A stretch of 64,000 nucleotides of DNA from Pictodentalium vernedei. Lineage: Eukaryota > Mollusca > Scaphopoda > Dentaliida > Dentaliidae. The stretch is taken from the NCBI GenBank assembly GCA_031216915.1, contig CM062294.1:396233217-396297216 (forward strand). Direction: 5' to 3'. The notes beneath the pieces are model-generated. The model had not been told where the DNA came from, made no database searches, and worked only from the letters and a program-made list of their open reading frames with translations. The position numbers and the translations under genes are program-made. Each line of letters opens with the position of its first letter. Position 1 is the stretch's first letter. Shown here in pieces: positions 45,499 to 56,439 of this stretch.

Positions 45499-46723
45499 AT
45501 GTATTATAAAAATATCTTATTAGAAAATAAAACCAATCTGCGGAAAACATGGACAGCCTTAAATGAAGCCATTCACAAAACAAAACAAGTGTCTGGATTG
45601 CGTTACTCTTTTGTAAGCGAAGATGGTAAGGAAATAAGGGGGCCTGCTGAAATAGCCCAAGAGCTCAATAGCTTTTTCGTCCATATTGGAGAGCGCACGA
45701 GTGAACAAATAAAGAAACCTCAAAAACATTTTCTTGAATACATGAAAAATAATTCTCCACATAATTTTTTTATAACTCCATCTTCACCACAAGAGGTAAT
45801 AAATGTCACAAGTTCAATGAAGTCCAAAAATAGTGATGATTGCGATGGTATGACAACTAGCCTTCTTAAAAAAATAATTAACATAACGGCCGTACCGCTG
45901 TCGCATATCATTAACAACTCGTTCGTCCATGGGAGTGTCCCAAATAGAATGAAAATTGCTAAGGTAATTCCAATTTTCAAAAGTGGTGATGACCAGAAAC
46001 TTAATAATTATAGGCCCATCAGTGTTCTACCAGTCTTTTCTAAAGTATTAGAAAAACTCATGTCGAATAGAATCACAAGTTATCTTGATAAATTTGGCAT
46101 GTTATACCAACACCAATATGGATTTAGAAAATATCACTCTATATACACCCAATAATGCAACTCCTGAAAATACAGGATGGGAAAATAATACTGAAGGTAA
46201 TAATAAAACAATGGCTATATTCCTGGATCTTTCTAAGGCTTTTGATACAATTAATCACGACATCCTGCTCACCAAACTAGACAAATATGGCTTTAGAGGC
46301 ATCAGCAACAACTGGTTCAAAAGTTATCTGTCAGACAGGGTTCAGTATGTTAAATACGGTGATCAAAAATCCAATCTAATGGAAATAAAGTGTGGTGTTC
46401 CTCAGGGTTCTATACTCGGACCTACACTATTTCTTCTATATATTAATGATATTTGTTCTTCAACATCACTAAATCTGTTATCATTTGCAGATGATACAAC
46501 AGTCTATGATTCAGACTCTAATGTTGATCTCCTGGGCACTAGACTTAATAATGAATTGAAAAACTTATATGAATGGTGCTCAGCAAATCAGCTACTTCTA
46601 AATGCACGTAAAACCAAATATATTCTTTTGGATCCCACTCCTAGTAAGAGAAGGTGCAAGTATCCAGATATCTTCATTAATGACCAAAAAATAAATTGTA
46701 CGAGTAGGGTCAAATCAAGATGA
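45499..46723 (+). pseudogene. LINE reverse transcriptase, frameshifted
   Basis: Frame 45,499-46,155 encodes the fingers region (KVIPIFKSGD, NYRPISVLPVFSKVLEKLM, QYGFRKYHS). A frameshift near 46,135-46,155 moves reading to a frame ending at 46,723 with FLDLSKAFDTINHDIL (motif A Asp), GVPQGSILGPTLFLLYIND (motif B) and FADDT (catalytic Asp pair, about 46,484-46,495). The catalytic residues remain but the frame does not, so no functional product is expected. It shares the + orientation of its host element. Confidence 0.9.
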
Positions 46724-46792
46724 GAAATCTTTGAAATTTTTAGGTATAAGTATTGAGGAAAACCTAACACACCAAGCGCACATTTCCACAAT

Positions 46793-47376
46793 TTGTTCGA
46801 AGTTAAGATGGGCAAATTATTCTTTGAACAAGGTAAAAAAATACTACCACACCAGGCATTGAAAACGTTATATTATTCTATAGTCCACTGCCATCTGGTA
46901 TATGGTATTCATATATGGGGCAGTTCGAGGGCAGTTAATAAATTGTTGAAATTGCAGAAACGTTCCATACGAATTATAAATAACAAAAAATATAACTCGC
47001 ACACTGACCCACTATTTCTAAAGGATAGGATTCTAAAGTTACTGACCTGTTCAAATTACAAACTTGCCTTTTTATATTTGATTGGAAATATGGCAATCTC
47101 CCAATGTCATTTAATGACTATTTTAGTATTTTAGAAAATATATCTCGTATGAACACAAGGCAAGTGGGACAAATGCGCGTATACAGAACTCGTAAAAAAT
47201 GCTTAGATAAGTTACCGATATTTGCATTCCCTAAAATATGGAACAATTTAGACATGGATCTGCAAAATCTAAATAATAGAATCAAGTTTAAAAAGAATCT
47301 AACAATAAAACTTTTGTCTCCGTATGCTAACGGTACTCAATGTAATAATCCGTATTGTCCAGACTGCTGTGTATGA
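46793..47376 (+). pseudogene. LINE ORF2 C-terminal region, frameshifted
   Basis: Two overlapping frames (46,793-47,134 and 47,104-47,376) encode the thumb and C-terminal part (YYSIVHCHLVYGIHIWG, LKLQKRSIRII, LPIFAFPKIWNNL), ending in a Cys-rich NPYCPDCCV stop. A further frameshift separates this from the RT frame near 46,723-46,793. About 0.7 kb of 3' UTR follows. Confidence 0.82.
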
Positions 47377-49672
47377 ACAAAATTGAAGTAGCACAAAGCA
47401 CATAATTCTATGAATAAGTTCACACCTTTTCACATTAACTATCACCTTTATCAACGAGGCAAACTCGAGAAGAATATTGGACAATTCAGTTCAACAGGAG
47501 TGAGGAGTCGCACTCTTCCGACCATGCTGGTTTTGCCCGGGTGTTATTTTATTAGCGCTCGGATAATATAGGTATAAGCGCAGATCTAAGACTTTTATAC
47601 GTATTAATCGTAGGACATGGCAATAAATGACGAAGGGGACTTAAACACACAATAAATAATTGAATAAAAAATTAAAACCAAATGGGTAACTAAATTAATA
47701 AATTCAAAGATTGGTTGGCTGTTTCAGTAGTTGGTTGATTAGTCAGTTTGATCAGTAGCTTATCGGACTATTAGACTATTGGATAATTCATGGTTATCTC
47801 GTCTTCAAATAAATCCACCGTGATGAACCACCAAGTCTATGGGTGAGCGACATCACCCGCAGTGTTCTCAGACGCTGGGCAGCCGTGTCCCTGGTCCTTA
47901 TCCATTCGCAGTGTTGAAGCAGGAACTTATGTTTTGTTTTGTTTTTCTGTGGGGGATGACAGGTAGACAGCCAATCTGGCTATGTCGTCTCCCTACGATA
48001 TGTGCAGAAAGAATTCTGTTATTAAAACTTTGTACTCAGAAATGTCTATTTTGTATACAATGCTCATGTCGTAAAAATAAAGTATTATAAAAACTGATTG
48101 CACTAAATTTGGTACAAAATGGCTGCTGGTGGCCATCTTGAATTTTGGCCCGCACCCAAAAACACCCGTTCTCGTCCCACGGTGATAACAAAGGTACCCA
48201 AGAAGTTTTCTAAAGAGTGGGTCATAAATACGGCCTCCAGTCTGAGCTGTATAGAAGTTGTGTACAAAAACTGATTGGACCTAATTTTGGTACAAAATGG
48301 CCACTGGCAGCCATCTTGAATTTTGGACCGCACCCAGAAACACTCATTCTCGTCCCAAGGTGATAACAAAGGTACCCAAGAAGTTTTGTGAAGATCGGTT
48401 CATAAATAAGCCTCTAGCCCGAGCCGTATTGACATGTGCACTTACTGTGTATAAGTAGTACTGAATAAATCAAAGTTCATCTAATTTGCATAATTTCTGC
48501 TAGAGAAAAAAACCTGTATTATATGTGATGTATTCCATGTTACTAAACATACATACAAAATTTATTCAAATCAGAACCTTCACACAGAAGTTCTGTACAA
48601 AAAAAATGATTGCACTAATTTTGGTACAAAATGGCTGCTGACAGCCATCTTGAATTTCAGACCGCACCCCAAAACACTCGTTCTCGTCCCAAGGTGATAA
48701 GAAAGGCATCCAAGAAGTTTTGTGAAGATCGGTTCATAAATACAGCCTCCAGCCAAAGCCGTATTGACATGTGCACTTACAGTGTATAAGTAGCACTGAA
48801 TAATTTCTGCACAAGAAAAAAACTTGTATTATATGTGATGTATCCCATGTTAATAAACGTTCACACAGAAATTTATTCAAATCAGAACTTTCATACAGAA
48901 GGCCATCTTGAATTTTGGACTGCACCCAAAAACACTCGTTCTCATCCCACAGTTATAACAAAGGTACCCAAGAAGTTTTATGAAGATCGGTTCATAAATT
49001 CAGCTTCTAGCCTGAGCCATACAGAAGTTGTGTTCAAAAAACTGATTGGACCTAATTTCAAAATGACAAAATGGCCACTGGCAGCCAACTCGAATTTTGG
49101 ACCGCACCCACAAACACTCGTTCTCATCCCAAGGTGATAACAAAGGTACCCAAGAAGTTTCATGAAGATCGGTTCATAAATACAGACTCTAGTCTGAGCC
49201 GTATTGACATGTGCACTTACTGTGTATAAGTTGCACTGAATAAATCAAAGTTCATCTAATTTGCATAATTTCTGCAAGAGATTTGAAAACCTGTATTACA
49301 TGTGATGTATTCCATGTTACTAAACATTCATACAAAAATTTATTCAACTCAGAATTTTCATACAGAAGTTCTGTACAAAAAACTGTTTGCTCTAACTAAA
49401 GTACAAAATGGCTGCTGGAGGCCATCTTGAATTTCAGACCGCACCCAAAACTACTCATTCTTGTCCTACGGTGATAACAAAGGTATTCAAGAAGTTTCGT
49501 AAAGATCGGTTCATAAATACAGCCTCTAGCCCGAGCCGTATTGGCATTTGCACTTAGAGTGCTGAAAGCAACACTAAATAAATCAAAGTTAGTCTAATTG
49601 GCATAATTTACACACGAGAAAAAAACCTGTATTATATGTGATGTATCCCATGGTACTAAACATTCATACAAA

Positions 49673-50840
49673 ACAAGAGCGCACATATCGCTGAAGCAAT
49701 ACAATGTCCCCTACCGGACTAATGAGCATTAATAATTATACAAATGTTATAACCTAGATGTGATCAGCATGAATTCCGTTGAAGCGTTTCCAAAAAAAGT
49801 CTGGAAAACTGATATTTTGGCATTTTTCCATATTTCCAAGGGCCATAACTCACACAAGAATAATGCAATCAGCACTAAACTGAAACTTGATCTGTAAGTC
49901 ATCGTTCTATAGTAGGTTACCAAGAATGAAATCATTCGGTTGAAGTATTTCCCCAAAAAGTCCGGAAAACTGAAGTATGACTGACAGACTGACTGACAGA
50001 CGGATGGATGGACAGAGTGTAAATGAAACTTGATCTGTAAGTCATCGTTCTATAGTAGGTTACCAAAAATGAAATCATTCCGTTGAAGCGTTTCCAGAAA
50101 AAGTACGGAAAACTGATATTTTGGAGCTTTTCCATATTTGCAAGGGCCATAACTCACACAAGAATAAGGCAATCAGCATGAAACTCAAACTTGATCTGTA
50201 AGTCATCGTTCTATAGTAGGTTACCAAAATTGAAATCATTCCGTTGAAGCGTTTCCAAAAAAAGTCCTGAAAACTGATATTTTGGCGCTTTTCCATATTT
50301 CCAAGGGCCATAACTCACACAAGAATAATGCAATCAGCATGAAACTCAAACTTGATCTGTAAGTCATCGTTCGATAGTAGTTTACCAAAAATGAAATCAT
50401 TCCGTTGAAGCGTTTCCAAAAAAACTCCGCAAAACTGATATTTTGGTGCTTTTCCATATTTCCAAGGGCCGTAACTCACACAAGAATAATGCAATCAGCA
50501 TGAAAGTCAAACTTGATCTGTAAGTCATCGTTCTATAGTAGTTTACCAAAAATGACATCATTCCGTTGAAGCGTTAGCAAAAAAACTCCGGAAAACTGAT
50601 ATTTTGGTGCTTTTTTTCCATATTTCCAAGGGCCGTAACTCACACACGAATAATGCAATCAGCATGAAACTCAAACTTCATCTGTAAGTCATCATTCTAT
50701 AGTAGTTTACCAAAAATGAAATCATTCCACTGAAGCGTTTCCAAAAAAACTCCGGAAAACTAAAGTGTGACTGACAGACTGATGGATGGACAGAGTGCAA
50801 CCTATAGTTCCCTCCGGCGATGCCGGTAGAGGACTAAAAA
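49673..50840 (+). mobile_element. Family E element, nested in B-3
   Basis: Starts ACAAGAGCGCACATATCGCT (weak 5' hairpin) with left repeat GTCCCCTACCGG. It ends CCGGC-GAT-GCCGG, then TAGAGGACTAAAAA; CCGGTAGAGGAC pairs with the left repeat with one mismatch. The interior has about five units of 161 bp (AAAACTGATATTTTGG at 49,806, 50,109, 50,269, 50,430, 50,591), with ACTGACAGACTGACTGACAG tracts after one unit and again before the end. Confidence 0.85.
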
Positions 50841-51120
50841 TATTCAAATCAGAGCTTTCATATCAAAGTTGTGCACAAAAATCTGATTGCATCTAATTTT
50901 GTACAAAATGGCTGCCAGCGGCCGTCTTGAATTTCGGACCGGACCTCAAAACATTCATTCCTGTCCCTCGGTGATAACAAAGGTACCTAAGAGTTTCGTA
51001 AAGATCGGTTCATAAATACGACCTCTAGCCTGAGCTGTGTTGACGGCACGACAGACGGACAAACGGACGACGGGCCATGGCAATACCTCAAATTTAGCTT
51101 CGCCAAAGTTGAGCTAAAAA

Positions 51121-52026
51121 TGATTCACACAATGTGATACAAAGTCTTCCTAAGATTTCTGCCAGTATGACTGTCAGACATTCTCTTCAATCACTAGGAT
51201 TGCTGTTACAGAACCACCAACACAACGATAACTGATTGGGTTATCCAACTAAGGCATATTGCACTTTCTAGGTCAACATGTCCAATCACTGACTCAATCA
51301 TTCACTATATCAATGTCATTGGTTTTTCATTCCGTAATGCCTCTAGAAACAATTTGCGCAATACACATGCACAGTTAGTGTATTTATGCTGGATTTTCCT
51401 GAACGTGAGCACGTACAGGAAAATCCAACATAAGTACAGCAACTGTGAATGTGTACAGTGCAAACTGCGCTATGAAACAAAACTTTGAAGTTTCAGTCGC
51501 AAACAAGCAACACTAATTGATTTAAAGGAATAAGTAAATTGAGGTAAGCAAACTTACTGTCTTATTAGAGTGTCAGTGATACAAACCCATAAAAAGAATG
51601 TATGTTGAACTGCATTATAATGCCATAGTCAATGTTAAGCCCAGGAAATTTGCTACAGCAAACTGTTACTGAAGGGGAAACTGAATTTAGGCACCTGTGA
51701 TGAAGAAATGTGCACAGCATGGTATTTCAGACAAAAATAAAATGAAATGGGTTGGATAACAGTAAACTGAAAATTAACTAACCCTGATCTAAAACTACGA
51801 ATCAATTTATACCAGTTGCTAATCAGTGTTCCTGGAGGGAGAGAAAACCATGAATCAAAATTTTGAAGTCAGCCCAGAAAATCTTGGAGACAGCCCAGTA
51901 TAAGCCTTTGGCTTGTTGCTGAATCCATTTCCATGTTTGTTACTTTTTTGTCAGTTTATGCTTGTTACTGTATAATTTAATCATACTTTGGAAATAAATT
52001 GCTTAAACTAAAATTTTGAAAACAAA
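51121..52026. other. Unassigned sequence containing one large fold-back
   Basis: No gene. The fold-back at 51,354-51,470 is the only structure noted. Confidence 0.45.
51354..51470. repeat. Fold-back with ~55-bp imperfect arms
   Basis: 51,354-51,407 pairs with 51,410-51,470. The inner part, GGATTTTCCTG against CAGGAAAATCC and ACGTG against CACGT, is near perfect; outer parts (GCGCA, CACAGTT) have mismatches and small bulges. Confidence 0.85.
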
Positions 52027-52216
52027 AGATGCCCTGGAATCTGATTTGAACAAACTTGAATCCTGCCTACCCCCCCCCCCCCCCCCCCCTCCCCGCCCCC
52101 CTTCAAAATGTTGTATACCAAATATGAAAGCATTCTGACTGATGGATCTGAAGAAGATTTTTTAAAGAAATTTCTAGATGGACGACAGACAGAAAGTTAT
52201 CACTTAAGCTTCCCTC
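52027..52216 (+). mobile_element. Family A fragment, heavily deleted
   Basis: One A unit (TGATTTGAACAAACTTGAAT, CTGATGGATCTGAAGAAGAT) joined to the GACGACAGACAGAAAGT region near an A 3' end. A ~20-bp C-run begins at 52,070. It lies directly against B-4. Confidence 0.7.
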
Positions 52217-54318
52217 AAATGAAAGTGTCAATGACACTGTAGCTCAACTTGTTTCAGACATGTACATGTATAGTATATGACACAGCAATGTCAAACATCT
52301 AGGTAATGACCTGATAACAAAGGTACATGTAAAGTATTGTAACGGTCTGTACACAAATGCTGACCGTAGCCTGTAACAAATATATAAGTATTGTAAAGGT
52401 GGGTGGCAGGCTGATGCTAAACCAGAAAAGAAATCTTTTGAGTCCCAGAGTGGGTCTGACTGAACCCAAAAATAATTGTTCTCATAGCACAGTGATAACA
52501 AAGGCATTCAAAAACACTCATTCCTGTCACAAGGTGATAACAAAGGTACCCCAAGAAGTTGTCGTGAAGATCGGTTCATAAATACAGACTTTAGCCTGAG
52601 CAGTATTGACATGTGCACTTACTGTGTATAAGTAGCACTGAACAAATCAAAGTTCATCTAATTTGCATAATTTCTGCACGAGAAAAAAACCCGTATTATA
52701 TGTGATGTATTCAATGTTACTAAACATTCCTACAAAAATTTTTTCAAATCAGAACTTTCATACAGAAGTTCTGTACAAAAAACCGATTGCACTAATTTTG
52801 CTACAAAATGGCTGCTGGTGGCCATCTTGAATTTTGGACCGCATCCAAAAACACTCGTTCTTGTCCTATGGTGATAACAAAGGTACCCAAGAAGTTTTGT
52901 AAAGATCGGTTCATAAATACGGCCTCTAGCCTGAGCTGTATAGAAGTTGTGTACAAAAAACTGATTGGACCTAATTTCGGTACAAAATGGCCACTGGCAG
53001 CCATCTTGAATTTTGGACCACACCCAGAAACACTTGTTCTCATCCCAAGGTGATAACAAAAGTACCCAAGAAGTTTTGTGAAGATCGGTTCATAAATACA
53101 GCCTCTAGCCATAGCCATATTGACACATGCACTTACTGTGTATAAGAAGCACTGAATAAATCAAAGTTCATCTAATTTGCATAATGTCTGCTCAAGAAAA
53201 AAACCTGTATTGTATGTGATGTATTCCATGTTACTAAACATTCATACAAAAATTTATTCAAATCAGAACTCTCATACAGAAGTTATGTACAAAAAACTGA
53301 TTGCACTAACTAAAGTACAAAATGGCTGCTGGTGGCCATCTAGAATTTTGGACCGCACCCAAAACCACTCGTTCTCGTCCCATAGTGATAACAAAGGTAC
53401 CCAAGAAGTTTTGTAAAGATCAGTTCATAAATACGGCCTCTAGCCCGAGCCGTATTGGCATTTGCAGTTACAGTGCTGAAAGTAACACTAAATAAATCAA
53501 AGTTAGTCTAATTTGCATAATTTATGCACAAGAAAAAAACCTGTATTATATGTGATGTATCCCATGGTACTAAACATTCACACAAAAAATTATTCAAATC
53601 AGAGCTTTCATATGGAAGTTCTGCGCAAAAATCTGATTGCACCTAATTTTGTACAAAATGGCTGCCAGTGGCCATCTTTAATTTCAGACCAGACTCAAAA
53701 ACACTAGTTCTCGTCCCACGGTGATAACAAAGGTACCCAAGAAGTTTCGTAAAGATCGGTTCATAAATACAGCCTCTAGCCCGAGCCGTATTGGCATTTG
53801 CACTGTGACGGATTTGATTTGGGTGAATCATTGTTTCGGTGTTTAGTAGTATTTTGCGTCCGGTTTTTCTTACTTATTTCAGCCACCTGTGTATATAATT
53901 AACTTTTAAAGTTAATATGGCGATTTTGGAGACCCACTGTTGATTTAATCCTGTTTATTAACAGTGTTTTGTAAATTCGGTGTTAAGTTGTTCTTGCTCA
54001 CCATTTTGCTATTTGAGCCGAACATTTTCTACAATCCAGGCTCTGATTGGTCTGTTCTTAATGATAGGACCAATGGGAGTCTGGTTTGTGGGAAGTGATC
54101 AGTGCCACAGTATTGTAAGTTATGTTAGCTGTGGATTGGCTGAGGTTATTAATAAAAGCCGTGTCGCGGCTCTTTCAAATCACTCAGGTTGTGGTCTAAG
54201 AACCTACAGGTTCGCTTGACTACTCTCTCTCTGGAGAGTTACCAAAGTCTCCCATTTCGGGTGGTTGGTGTGCTTTCCCCAATGTAGAGATTGAAAGTTA
54301 AAAAATTTATAGTAATTT

Positions 54319-54530
54319 ATATATTTTTTATACTTACCAATGACCCAGACTTAGCTTGGCTGGTGCTAACTCCACAAAAACCAGGGCCAAACACAAATTT
54401 TGCCCCCCAATCCCCAAAATTTGCATCCAAAACAAAAAGAAATCATGTCCTAAAGGACCTCCATAGTACGACTCTACTGCGCATGCGCAGTGACGCAGTC
54501 GTCCCGAAATTGGCGCCAAATATCATTCTT
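54319..54530. repeat. DIRS-1 inverted terminal repeat, 3' side
   Basis: Reverse complement of about 61,167-61,360 with no difference seen over ~200 bp. It contains the palindrome TGCGCATGCGCA (54,478-54,489) and TGGCGCCAAA (54,511-54,520). Confidence 0.93.
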
Positions 54531-54605
54531 ACTGGCAGTGCCTGGTCAGCGCTATGTACTCAGCGGGGAGGCAAGAATTCCCAACTCAGGGAGGGCCATC
54601 CCCGT

Positions 54606-54691
54606 CTGGGTCATTGGTAAGTATAAAAAATATATAAATTACTATAAATTTTTTAACATTTTTATACTGTACCAATGACCCAGACTTAGCT
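54606..54691. repeat. DIRS-1 internal complementary region
   Basis: 54,606-54,657 is the reverse complement of the outer 3'-side end (54,298-54,350, including GTTAAAAAATTTATAG). 54,657-54,691 is the reverse complement of the outer 5'-side end (61,331-61,364, including GGTACAGTATAAAAAT). The two complements are joined head to head, as in known DIRS elements. Confidence 0.9.
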
Positions 54692-54798
54692 GAATAGTAA
54701 ACAGGCTGGAGGGCCTAGGACATAGAGGAAAATCCAATAAGCTCAATTATAAAATAAAGAGGTAACCCCTTAAGGAGAAAAGGAGTATTAGGCTTTAC

Positions 54799-54839
54799 AT
54801 GTATCTTTCTTATTTAATATTTAAATTAGAAAGATACAC
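54799..54839. repeat. AT-rich hairpin in DIRS-1 3' region
   Basis: GTATCTTTCT and AGAAAGATAC form perfect arms around an A/T loop that can pair further, between the internal complementary region and the recombinase stop. Possibly a 3'-end RNA structure; its role is unknown. Confidence 0.7.
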
Positions 54840-55296
54840 TACCCTTAATAATTGAGCACAATAACATTCATGTTCTCTATTAACATCCAGTATAACCTTT
54901 ATACTAATTATTTTTAAAACAAGCCAATAAATAAAGTAGTCCAGAGAATTGAGACTCTTTATAATCATTTAAAAGTGTCCGAGTATTGTATATTAAAGCC
55001 CGTTTGACACTTGACATATACAAATGCTTCACACCGAGCTACACTTTAAAAATAAGACATGAATGAAATTAAACATTAATATTACACTTTAAAACCATCC
55101 CGGAAGCGACTCAGAAATACTGTCTTGGAGGAGGCATTCCCTTGCTTTTCACTATAAAGCAGGTGACCTAAGGGAACACCCGCCCCCCCCTCCCCCCCCT
55201 TCCCCTTGCCCTGGGTCAAATAGCCCAGAGCGAAGAGGGCAGCCGGACGGAGTCACTGCCGGAACAGAAAGCCTGCATAACTATAGTTGCAACTGT

Positions 55297-56439
55297 TTAG
55301 TGGACGACATTCTGAGCAACAGATAACGGACCTAAACAATGCAGGTCTCCAGAAATGGACTCAATATTTCTGAGATAAAAATTAGTAAATGTGGATGGCT
55401 GAGACCAATAAGCAGCCTTCATTAAATCTGTAATAGCAACACTATTAGCATAAGCCCAGGAAGTAGAAAGAGCTCTTACTTCATGAGCAGAAATCTTAAG
55501 CACAGACTGCTGAGAAGAAGATAAATCTTCATACGCAGTACGGATAGTTAACTGAATCCATCTAGCAATAGAATGGACTGAAATGTCCCTTCTATTAGGC
55601 ATCAAAGACAGAAAGAAACGTTTCCGTCCCTTTCTGATGAACTGAGATCTCTGTTTATAGATACGTAGTGCTCTAACAGGACAGAGTAAAGGCCTACGCC
55701 CGTCTGAAGACGGAAGAGCCTTAATAACAATAGGTTCCAGATAATGAGAATCATCCACCGATAGTGCATGAAGCTCACTGACTCTTCTGGCAGAAGAGAA
55801 AGCTAAGAGAAAAGCTGTCTTATAAGATAAGAATTTGAAATCTACTGTCCCAAGAGGTTCAAATGGCTTTTCCTTCAATTTAAGGAGAACCCAAGCTAAA
55901 TTCCACTTAGGAATTAATCTAAGAGTTCTGGGTCTATTTATCGAAAAGTTTCTAACCAATTTCGATAAAGAGACATTAGATCCAATTTGTAAACTATCAT
56001 GATGTGCATAGGTATCAGATAACATAGATCTATAACCCTTTATAGTAACCGGTTGCAGTTTGATTTCGTCAAACAAGTATACTAGAAAGTTAGCAATGTC
56101 TGGTATAGAGGGATCAAATATATCAACAGAATGATCCCTACACCAACGACGGAAAACCTTCCACTTAGCCGCATAGTTTAGCGAAGAGGAGGTCCTCCTA
56201 CAGTTAGAAATCGCGTCCACTGCTCGTCCTGTAAAGTGCTTGCCATGCAAGAAGGACCGCACAACGGAAAAACGTGAAGGTTGAGACCTTGCGGGTTGTG
56301 ATGCAGTTGGCGCGATTTCCCCTGCCAAAGAAGATCCTCTCGTGGAGGGAGCTTCCGCGGTAGGTCCCACAACAGACACCTGAGTAGATTTATCCACGGT
56401 CTCTGTGGCGACAGAGATGCTACCAACAGAATCTTGCAT
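55297..56439 (-). CDS. DIRS-1 ORF3: tyrosine recombinase
   Basis: Expected to integrate the circular DNA form of the element. The frame is open from 58,110, but I place the start at the ATG at 56,439 (380 aa), because recognisable sequence begins near 56,199, just where the RT-RNase H frame ends. Along the open frame, the N-terminal core-binding part is NYAAKWKVFRRW to LQPVTIKGYRSM. Catalytic residues are Arg in SSARRVSELHAL (codon ~775 of the long frame), His and Arg in HEVRALSTSWA (876, 879) and Tyr in TNFYLR (912): the R-H-R-Y set. It overlaps ORF2 by ~260 nt in another frame, and how it is translated is unknown. The start choice is inference. Confidence 0.87.
   Translation of the reverse strand: MQDSVGSISVATETVDKSTQVSVVGPTAEAPSTRGSSLAGEIAPTASQPARSQPSRFSVVRSFLHGKHFTGRAVDAISNCRRTSSSLNYAAKWKVFRRWCRDHSVDIFDPSIPDIANFLVYLFDEIKLQPVTIKGYRSMLSDTYAHHDSLQIGSNVSLSKLVRNFSINRPRTLRLIPKWNLAWVLLKLKEKPFEPLGTVDFKFLSYKTAFLLAFSSARRVSELHALSVDDSHYLEPIVIKALPSSDGRRPLLCPVRALRIYKQRSQFIRKGRKRFFLSLMPNRRDISVHSIARWIQLTIRTAYEDLSSSQQSVLKISAHEVRALSTSWAYANSVAITDLMKAAYWSQPSTFTNFYLRNIESISGDLHCLGPLSVAQNVVH

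Larger units (their letters stand above)
45044..48088 (+). mobile_element. 5'-truncated LINE inserted in B-3
   Basis: Flanked by the 8-bp direct repeat AAAAACTG (45,036-45,043 and 48,089-48,096). It begins in the endonuclease domain, so at least the endonuclease N-terminus is missing, and ends ...AATAAAGTATTAT. The single ORF is broken by several frameshifts. A non-LTR element of the jockey/CR1/Rex-like assemblage is likely; the exact clade is not determinable by eye. Confidence 0.88.
44468..51120 (+). mobile_element. Family B element, copy B-3, split by a LINE and by family E
   Basis: B segments 44,468-45,043, 48,089-49,672 and 50,841-51,120 join into one element. It starts AATGAAAGAGTCAATGACAC with AGCTCAACTT and ends GCCAAAGTTGAGCTAAAAA. 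Module order is continuous across both interruptions. The E insertion sits in the TACAAAAAATTATTC site seen uninterrupted in other B copies. Confidence 0.82.

Noticed and set aside
54291-54620. 109-codon + frame and its mirror at 61,124-61,378
   Set aside because: They are the same terminal-repeat sequence read in opposite places; identical translation reflects repeat identity, not a protein.
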